A stretch of 6,851 bases of DNA from Acidimicrobiia bacterium (GTDB lineage Bacteria > Actinomycetota > Acidimicrobiia > Acidimicrobiales > CATQHL01). The notes beneath the pieces are model-generated. The model was not told the origin of the DNA, did no database searches, and saw only the letters and a list, made by a program, of their open reading frames with translations. Position 1 is the first letter of the stretch. Each line of letters starts with the position of its first letter. This document shows positions 1-5,273 of this stretch, piece after piece. Both the position numbers and the translations under genes were made by a program. The stretch covers positions 1 through 6,851 of the forward strand of contig JAGWAK010000109.1 of NCBI GenBank assembly GCA_021296435.1, written 5' to 3'.

Positions 1-2
1 TG

Positions 3-230
3 CGACACATGCGTGGCCTTGGGCGACTCCAGGCGTTCGAGGCTCTGATCCCGCTTCCCGAACCTTCCCCTTACGAAATCGAACAGTTGAGAGGCAAGCC
101 GCGCCAACGCGCGTCACGACGGGTCCCACCGTTGGGTCCGGGGGCGAGAACGGATACACGACGGTCCGCGTGCGGCTATGGGGGCGCGAGGTCGGCATCC
201 TCCTCGAGTCCGAGCGGGGCGGCCCGATGA
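3..230 (+). CDS. hipB: HipB-like XRE-family antitoxin, C-terminal part only (5' truncated by window)
   Basis: The frame is open from the left edge and ends at a TGA at 228-230. The first ~40 residues (3-122) read like the C-terminal tail of the DNA-binding antitoxins encoded just before HipA-family kinases: a leucine-rich helix (LGRLQAFEALIP), an EPSPYEIEQLRGK segment and a basic RQRASRR end. The helix-turn-helix domain itself would lie outside the window. The role expected from the family is to bind the operator of its own operon and neutralise the HipA kinase. After residue ~40 the translation turns into low-complexity Arg/Ser/Ala/Gly sequence that looks like a shadow of the hipA frame, so homologues probably stop near 122-170. 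The reading frame here continues past them and overlaps hipA by 61 bp if hipA starts at 170. The assignment rests on recalled family tail pattern plus position, not on the HTH domain. Confidence 0.62.
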   Translation, partial: RHMRGLGRLQAFEALIPLPEPSPYEIEQLRGKPRQRASRRVPPLGPGARTDTRRSACGYGGARSASSSSPSGAAR

Positions 231-1456
231 CGTTCGAATACGGTCGCGGATTCACGGACTCAGGACTCGAAATCTCCCCCGTACACCTGCCGATGGCTCG
301 TTCCGGGCCGGTCTCCTTCCCCGAACTCGTCCGCCGGCCCGCCTTCCTCGGACTTCCAGGCATATTCGCCGACGCGCTGCCGGACCGGTTCGGCAACGCC
401 GTGATCCAACGCTACTTCGACGCACTGGGACGCCCTGGAGATGCGCTGTCGCCGCTCCAGCGGCTGCTCTACATGGGAGATCGCGCGATGGGCGCACTGG
501 AGTTCCATCCCCCGCACGACCCCGGCCGCGTAACGGAAGAGGCGCTGGAGGTCCGGGCGCTCGTCCACCAGGCCCGGCGCGTCATCGAGGGCGATGTCTC
601 GGTCGCGGTGCCGGAGATGATGCAGGTGGGAGGAAGCGCGGGCGGCGCCCGGCCCAAGGCGCTGATCCTCTGGGATCGCGCGACGGGGCGCGTGCGCTCG
701 GGGTTCGCCCGCGCGGCGGCGGGCGAGGAACTCTGGCTCATCAAGTTCGACGGCGTGAGCCGCGACGCGTCGGGGTTGGACATGCGCGCCCTCCGCCATC
801 CCGGTCCCTGGGGCCGCATCGAATACGCCTATTCCCGCATGGCGCGAGACGCCGGGATCGAGATGGCAGAGACCCATCTGCTCCGGGACGGCGATCTGGC
901 GCATTTCATGACGCGACGGTTCGACCGCGCACTCGCCGGGGACGCCGCCTTTCAGCGGCTCCACCTGCACAGTCTCGGCGGCCTCCAGCATGTCGACTTC
1001 AACGATCAGTTCGTGTTCAGCTATGAGCGTTGGTTCGACACCATCCGCGCCCTCGGACTGGGACAGGAGTCGGTGAACGAGGCATTCCGGCGCATGGTGT
1101 TCAACGTGGCGACGGTCAACTTCGACGACCACGTCAAGAACTTCGCGTTTCTCATGGATCGCGAAGGGCGCTGGCGCCTCGCGCCCGCCTACGACCTGAC
1201 GTATGCGGAGAACGACGCGTGGACGCGGCAGCACCAGATGTCGGTGAACGGGTGCTTCCGCGAAATCAGGCGGACGGATCTGCTCCACGTGGGGCGCACG
1301 TTCGACATACCCGCAGCGGGAAGGCGCATCATCGAGAGGGTGATGGAGGCGCTGGATGGCTGGCCGGCGTACGCTGATGCGGCGGGCGTACCGGAGGACA
1401 TGACGGCGTTCCTCGACGACCGTTTCGAGCGGGAGATCGGCCTCAGCCGCTCATAA
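170..1456 (+). CDS. hipA: HipA-family serine/threonine kinase toxin (type II toxin-antitoxin)
   Basis: The product is 428 aa from GTG 170, close to the ~440 aa of E. coli HipA. The N-terminal subdomain (about 1-115) has the family pattern RLWGREVG...FEY...LEISPVHLPM, then GLPGIFADALPDRFG and GDRAMGALEF. The kinase part follows: a glycine-rich loop GGSAGGARPK (154-163), with Ser156 placed like the autophosphorylated Ser150 of E. coli HipA; LIKFDG with Lys192 as the likely nucleotide-binding lysine; TRRFDR (248-253); catalytic loop NFDDHVKNF with Asp319 and Asn324; and APAYDLTY with metal-binding Asp342. The Asp319-Asp342 spacing (23) equals that of E. coli Asp309-Asp332, so the kinase looks active. 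E. coli HipA phosphorylates glutamyl-tRNA synthetase; the target of this protein is unknown. No other ATG, GTG or TTG start lies in frame between the window edge and 170. ATG 227 overlaps the antitoxin stop as ATGA but would remove 19 conserved residues. No clear Shine-Dalgarno precedes GTG 170, so translation may depend on coupling to hipB. Confidence 0.9.
   Translation: MRLWGREVGILLESERGGPMTFEYGRGFTDSGLEISPVHLPMARSGPVSFPELVRRPAFLGLPGIFADALPDRFGNAVIQRYFDALGRPGDALSPLQRLLYMGDRAMGALEFHPPHDPGRVTEEALEVRALVHQARRVIEGDVSVAVPEMMQVGGSAGGARPKALILWDRATGRVRSGFARAAAGEELWLIKFDGVSRDASGLDMRALRHPGPWGRIEYAYSRMARDAGIEMAETHLLRDGDLAHFMTRRFDRALAGDAAFQRLHLHSLGGLQHVDFNDQFVFSYERWFDTIRALGLGQESVNEAFRRMVFNVATVNFDDHVKNFAFLMDREGRWRLAPAYDLTYAENDAWTRQHQMSVNGCFREIRRTDLLHVGRTFDIPAAGRRIIERVMEALDGWPAYADAAGVPEDMTAFLDDRFEREIGLSRS
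1451..1456. other. Tail-to-tail 6-bp overlap of hipA and the CehA/McbA-type gene
   Basis: The hipA stop TAA is at 1454-1456 on the plus strand, and the hydrolase stop TGA is at 1453-1451 on the minus strand. No GC hairpin with a T-run is visible around the junction in either direction, so each transcript probably reads into the other gene or ends by a Rho-type mechanism. Confidence 0.85.
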
Positions 1457-3604
1457 CGACGTGGCGGTCGTCGCGGCGCGGGCGCGGTCGAGGAGGGCCT
1501 GGTAGCGGGCGTCCGCCTCCTGTACGCGCGGTTCGAGGCGGAGGCGCTGCTGTTCCCATTCCTCCTCGAGGAGGCGGGTCGTTTCCCAGTACTCGAGATC
1601 GCCCGCGGGCCGGATCGGCTCGGTGAGCAGTTCCTGGAGCTTGGTTCGGTGGCGGGCGACGAGTTCCGGCACCGCCTCCAGCTTCCACCAGGGATCGTCG
1701 TCCACGATGATGAACACCGGGGCGCTGTGCGCGACGGTCATGTCGCGCTCCCCGTCCCGGTCGCCGTAGGCGCGCACGGCGACCCACAGGCTCTCGTCCG
1801 CCTCGATCTCCGTGGCGAGCCGCAGCCGGTCGCCGTCCCCCAACGTTTGCGTCGCGGTGGCCACGACCTCCCCGTGCACGACGAGTTCCAGCCGGTTCAG
1901 GCGGTCGATATCGGGGTTGAGCGACGCCTCGGCCACGATCTCGAGGCTCTCCCCGCGCGCGACGCGAAGCTCGGAGCCCATCTCCCGGCCGTCCACCCGG
2001 AACTCGAGGAAGGGGCCGTTACTCACGTAGGTGTGGCCCGAGCGGTACGCGTTGTACCACTCGCTGGGGGCGAACGGCCCGTCCAGCTTCACATACGTGC
2101 GCTCGACCCCCGGCAGCGTGGGCCCAAAGTAGGGATAGTCGGCGCCCGCGATCGGACGGACGTTGAAGCCGAGGTTGAGGAAGCTGTACCAGATGTCGTC
2201 GTACAGGCGCCCGCCCTGCAGGACCTCGATGAAGTCGACGAGGTCGAACGGCACGTCGAGCGCAAGTCCCCGTTCCCCGTTGAAGAGTTGGCCCATGTGC
2301 GCGTAGCCGGAGATCCCGCCCTGGGCATGCGACTCTTCGAACACCCGGTGGTAGAGGAAGTAGGACTCGGGATCCTGGCGGATGGGACGCTGCAGGTTGT
2401 GGTGGATCGTGTGCCCGCGCTGGACGGTGCGCGGGTCCTCCTGGCCGGACACGAGCGCGTGGCCCTCGCGCACATATTGTCCGGCCTCTCCCCACGCCGG
2501 CTGCTTGAAGTGGGTGACGGCGATGTTTCCCATCTCGAGCAGGTTCGCGACGTGGATGTCCTCGGCGGCGACCTGTGACCACACGGCGTCATCCTCCGTA
2601 TGGTCGCGCGCGATGTGGACGTGGGAGTCGCCGGAGTACCAGCCCTCGGCGGGGAGGTCCGCGTAGCGCTCGAGGGAGACGGTGAGATCCGTCGTCTCAT
2701 CCGCGCGTACGTCGATCGTCCGCTGGTAGCCGCGGTACTCGGGGCCCCGTGTGGCGACGAGTTCGTAGCTCCCGACCGGGAGGCGGGCCTCGTACTCCCC
2801 ATCGACGTAGAAGGCGAGGCGGTGCTCGGAGGGCCACCACGTGCGCGGGTTCACCCACAGGAGTCGCACCTCGTCCACGAACCTGTGCACGAGCACGGAT
2901 CGCTCGGAGGGGAGCGGAGCGCGGCCGGTCTCGTCGTAGAGACCGAACCGGGCGGGGACGGAACGCCCGCTCGCCGCATCCTCGACCGTGAGGCGCAGCA
3001 TGCCATGGGCGGCCGGGACGGGCGTGGCGTGGCTGCGCTCGACCTCGATGTCGCACAGGGCGATCCCCTCCGGGCCGCCGATCGCGAGGTCCGTGTCGCG
3101 GATTCCGTGTGCGGCGAAGCGGGCGCGCTCGAGCGTCACCCGGGCCGTGGCGAGCGTCGAGCCGGACGCGGGGCCTGATCCGGAGCCGGACTCGGGCTCG
3201 ATGGTCGCGGACTCGCCGATGCCGTCACCGCCGTTGTCGTTGAACCCGACGCTGAACGGCCCCGTGAGTTCCGGCGCGTAGGTGACCACGAGGTCGACGG
3301 GCTCATCGATGTCGAACGCGAACTCGTCGTCGATGTCGAGCGCGAACAGGGGGCCCACGACGCACGTGCGGTCGCCGATGTCGCGCGTCTGGAACGGGTT
3401 GCCGCGGCCGTACATGCCGAGTTCCGAGCGGGCGACGCCCAGCGTGCGGGCGATGTTCTCGCGCGGCCACTCGAGTTCGACCACGAAGCGGGCCTCGCTG
3501 CCGTGCGCGGCCGGTGGCGAGGCCTCCCCCAGCGGACCCGGCGCCCCCGAGCCCAGGAGGACAGCGCCGGTGAGAATGCAAGTCCGACTGACGCGGGGGG
3601 TCAC
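1451..3604 (-). CDS. CehA/McbA-type PHP-domain metallohydrolase, probably exported
   Basis: The product is 717 aa from GTG 3604. That GTG overlaps the TGA stop (3603-3601) of the preceding conserved frame; the frame is also open to ATG 3664, but the extra 20 residues lie on the neighbour's coding sequence and lack signal character. Residues 1-35 form a moderately hydrophobic probable Sec signal (TCILTGAVLLGSG). Residues ~38-160 are a beta-rich, acidic domain ending in a Ser/Gly/Pro linker (138-149). Residues ~200-312 resemble a carboxypeptidase-regulatory-like beta sandwich. The PHP-like metallohydrolase domain starts at GWYSGDSHVHI (321-331; His328, His330). Further candidate metal ligands are His365, His398, His401/402, His436 (GYAHMG) and Asp489 (IAGADYPY), followed by the RSGHTYVSNGPFLEF block (521-535) typical of the CehA/McbA family. 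A beta domain (~540-635) and a charged helical, possibly coiled-coil tail (~645-712) end the protein. Founding family members hydrolyse the carbamate insecticide carbaryl, but most relatives have no known substrate, so none is proposed. It is last in the operon and overlaps hipA by 6 bp. Confidence 0.87.
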   Translation of the reverse strand: MTPRVSRTCILTGAVLLGSGAPGPLGEASPPAAHGSEARFVVELEWPRENIARTLGVARSELGMYGRGNPFQTRDIGDRTCVVGPLFALDIDDEFAFDIDEPVDLVVTYAPELTGPFSVGFNDNGGDGIGESATIEPESGSGSGPASGSTLATARVTLERARFAAHGIRDTDLAIGGPEGIALCDIEVERSHATPVPAAHGMLRLTVEDAASGRSVPARFGLYDETGRAPLPSERSVLVHRFVDEVRLLWVNPRTWWPSEHRLAFYVDGEYEARLPVGSYELVATRGPEYRGYQRTIDVRADETTDLTVSLERYADLPAEGWYSGDSHVHIARDHTEDDAVWSQVAAEDIHVANLLEMGNIAVTHFKQPAWGEAGQYVREGHALVSGQEDPRTVQRGHTIHHNLQRPIRQDPESYFLYHRVFEESHAQGGISGYAHMGQLFNGERGLALDVPFDLVDFIEVLQGGRLYDDIWYSFLNLGFNVRPIAGADYPYFGPTLPGVERTYVKLDGPFAPSEWYNAYRSGHTYVSNGPFLEFRVDGREMGSELRVARGESLEIVAEASLNPDIDRLNRLELVVHGEVVATATQTLGDGDRLRLATEIEADESLWVAVRAYGDRDGERDMTVAHSAPVFIIVDDDPWWKLEAVPELVARHRTKLQELLTEPIRPAGDLEYWETTRLLEEEWEQQRLRLEPRVQEADARYQALLDRARAATTATSL
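3601..3604 (-). other. GTGA stop/start overlap between the YtcJ-type C-terminal frame and the CehA/McbA-type gene
   Basis: The GTG start (3604-3602) overlaps the TGA (3603-3601) that ends the conserved YtcJ C-terminal frame. Because of the frameshift, ribosomes stopping at the premature TGA (3779-3777) would end about 175 nt before this start. Coupling may therefore be weakened unless the frame is restored. Confidence 0.75.
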
Positions 3605-3801
3605 CGCTCGTATACGACCCGGCCGCCCACCACGGTGAGATCGACCTCCATCGATTCCAGACATGGGTCCTCACATTCCAGCACGTGCTCGGCCGTCACG
3701 ACGAGGTCGGCGGCCATGCCGATCTCGAGCGTCCCCTTCTCTTCCTCTTCGAAGGTGAGGTGCGCGTACCCGCTTGTCACCGCGCGCAGCGCCTCCTCGC
3801 G
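3601..3801 (-). pseudogene. Displaced C-terminal segment of the YtcJ-type amidohydrolase (-1 frame)
   Basis: Sixty-six codons from REEALRAVTSG to GGRVVYER and TGA at 3603-3601 match the usual C-terminus of amidohydrolase-3 proteins. They include the hallmark KGTLEIGMAADLVV, where the chain returns to the N-terminal beta sandwich, and a final VDLTVVGGRVVYE strand. They lie in the frame one base back from the main gene. Only two bases (3803-3802) separate the last in-frame codon of the main part (CTG, 3806-3804) from the first codon here, so a 3n+1 base loss explains the break. As far as I recall, homologues carry several residues between these blocks, which would favour a deletion of more than one base. 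A GTG at 3780-3778 in this frame overlaps the premature TGA and has AGGAGG 11 nt upstream, so a 59-residue fragment could be made by re-initiation. An assembly or read error is equally possible. Confidence 0.8.
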
Positions 3802-5273
3802 GCCAGCACGCCGGCGCTGATCGTGCCACGCGTGGTGAAGTGGTGCAGCATCCACCACGGGTCCCAGGGGATGACGGGGGAATCCGTCCCCAGCGACACC
3901 GGGATCCCGGCGTCCAGATAGGCGCGCACGGGGGTGGTCCGGGCGGCGCGCTCCTCGCCCCAGTACTTCACGAGACTCGGCGCCGCCACGTAGAGGTGGT
4001 TCTGCGCCGTCACGGAGAGGCCGAGCGCCCGCATGCGCGGGAAGTGGTCCTCGCGCGCAATGAAGCCGTGTTCGATGACCCAGCGCAGGCCGTCGATCGG
4101 GGCATCGGCGTTCGCGGTCTCGTAGCCGTCGAGGACGAGGTCGATGGCCGCGTCGCCCACCGCGTGCGTCGCCACGCGCCAACCCTGCCGGTGAAGTTCG
4201 CGGACGGTCTCGATGTAGCGCTCGGTGGGCACGGTCTGCAGGCCGTGGAAGGTGCCGCCCTCGCCCCACGGTTCCTCGTACGGCTCGCGCATGAGGCCGC
4301 CCTCGAAGCCGCCGTCCACGCCGAGCTTCACGCCGCCGACGCGAAGCCAGGCATCGCCCTCGCCCATGGTGGGCCACGCCGCGAGCGCGTCGGCAAGCGG
4401 CGGCGCTCCGGCGCCCCGTGGCGCCCGGAGCACGTAGTTCACGCGCAGGGTGAGCCGGCCCTCGTCCCGGAGCCGCTCGATGGCCCGGTACTGCTCGGGG
4501 GGGCCGCCCGGGTAGCGGATGCTCGTCAGGCCGCGGGCGTTGAGCGCGGCGTACTCCTCGGCCAGCGCATCGAGGACGGCCCCCGGGTCGGGCGGCGCGG
4601 CTTGCGGCAGCGTCACGAGGTCCTTGGCGCGGTCGACGAGTTCGCCGTTCAGCCGCCCGTCCGGGTAGCGTCCGATGCGGCCGCCCGGCACCTCCGGCGT
4701 CGATTCGTCGATGCCCCAGCGGGCAAGCGCCGCGCTGTTCAGCACGTATTCGTGCCCGCCGCGGACGACGACGACCGGCTGTCCGGGCGCCGCGCCATCG
4801 AGATCGTCACGATAGGGGAGGCGGTGCTCGGCGAGTTGCCCCTCGTGCCAGTCGCGGTTCGTGACGATCAACTCCCCGGGGGCCGTCTCCAGCGCGAAGG
4901 CGGCGATCGCGTCGATCACTTCCGCCATCGATCGCGCGCGCGTCAGGTCGACGCCGGGCCCGCCCCCGATCCCGTGGTAGTGGTTGTCGGTGAGCCCCGG
5001 GATCACGGTGCGTCCGTTCAACTCCACGACGCGCGTGTCGGGTCCGGCCAGCCCGCGAATCTCCTCCGAAGTCCCCACCGCCAGCACCCGGCCGTCCGCC
5101 ACCGCCAGCGCCTCCACCACCCCCGGCGCTCCCAGTGTGAGGATCTCTCCGTCCACCAACACGAGATCGGCCGCCTCCGGCGCGGCCTCCGCGCAGGCCA
5201 CCAGCCCCAGCGCCGCGAGGTACAGCGCCGCCGGCGCGGCCGCGGCCCGCGAAGGCCTGATCTTCGGCATCAC
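3777..5273 (-). CDS. YtcJ-type amidohydrolase lipoprotein, frameshifted near the C-terminus
   Basis: The open frame gives 498 aa, of which about 490 are family-like. The N-terminus is basic (MPKIRPSR), then hydrophobic, then a lipobox LVAC with Cys27, indicating a lipid-anchored exported protein. Amidohydrolase-3 features follow: a beta segment ADLVLVDGEILTLG (35-48), metal motif PGLTDNHYH (His98, His100), GGVKLGVDG with Lys316, ATHAVGD with His370, VIEHGF with His402, and LGTDSPV with Asp464 as the catalytic/metal Asp. The conserved sequence HHFTTRGTISAGVL (477-490) is followed by eight unrelated residues and TGA at 3777. The normal C-terminal strand region continues in the -1 frame (3601-3801). 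All metal ligands are upstream of the break, but the truncated product would lack the end of the beta sandwich and may not fold. YtcJ-like enzymes cleave amide or related C-N bonds; the substrate is unknown. GTG 5273 overlaps the upstream TGA and is preceded by GGGAG; ATG 5270 is an alternative start. Confidence 0.88.
   Translation of the reverse strand: MMPKIRPSRAAAAPAALYLAALGLVACAEAAPEAADLVLVDGEILTLGAPGVVEALAVADGRVLAVGTSEEIRGLAGPDTRVVELNGRTVIPGLTDNHYHGIGGGPGVDLTRARSMAEVIDAIAAFALETAPGELIVTNRDWHEGQLAEHRLPYRDDLDGAAPGQPVVVVRGGHEYVLNSAALARWGIDESTPEVPGGRIGRYPDGRLNGELVDRAKDLVTLPQAAPPDPGAVLDALAEEYAALNARGLTSIRYPGGPPEQYRAIERLRDEGRLTLRVNYVLRAPRGAGAPPLADALAAWPTMGEGDAWLRVGGVKLGVDGGFEGGLMREPYEEPWGEGGTFHGLQTVPTERYIETVRELHRQGWRVATHAVGDAAIDLVLDGYETANADAPIDGLRWVIEHGFIAREDHFPRMRALGLSVTAQNHLYVAAPSLVKYWGEERAARTTPVRAYLDAGIPVSLGTDSPVIPWDPWWMLHHFTTRGTISAGVLAARRRCAR
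5270..5273 (-). other. GTGA stop/start overlap between the deacylase-like and YtcJ-type genes
   Basis: The minus-strand sequence GTGATG holds the GTG start (5273-5271), the TGA stop of the upstream gene (5272-5270) and a second possible start, ATG (5270-5268). This arrangement usually means one transcript and re-initiation by the terminating ribosome. Confidence 0.8.

Noticed and set aside
260..1288. Long open frame on the minus strand (342 codons) opposite hipA
   Set aside because: It lies wholly antisense to the well-supported hipA gene. Its translation is rich in Arg, Ala, Glu and Val with no recognisable motif. Such frames are common opposite GC-rich genes.
227..1456. ATG 227 as the main hipA start
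   Set aside because: It would delete the first conserved beta strand (RLWGREVGILL) that aligns with the N-terminus of HipA proteins. It is kept only as a possible secondary start.
1649..2578. Plus-strand open frame of 309 codons opposite the CehA/McbA-type gene
   Set aside because: It is antisense to the conserved PHP-domain gene, shows no domain signature, and has shadow-type composition.
3162..3205. Short inverted GC-rich motifs (gagcc...ggctc) as a hairpin or terminator
   Set aside because: They fall inside the codons of a Ser/Gly/Pro-rich linker in the middle of a gene, are short, and are not followed by a T-run.
3605..3664. Upstream ATG start for the CehA/McbA-type gene at 3664
   Set aside because: The added 20 residues are Arg/Gly-rich, lie over the conserved C-terminal frame of the YtcJ-type gene, and would bury the signal-like segment. 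GTG 3604 gives a normal GTGA overlap and a signal-like N-terminus.
3777..3815. Programmed -1 ribosomal frameshift joining the two parts of the YtcJ-type gene
   Set aside because: No slippery X XXY YYZ heptamer is present between the two conserved blocks, and the family is not known to use recoding. The AGGAGG in this stretch lies after the needed shift point and encodes Glu-Glu in the ancestral frame.
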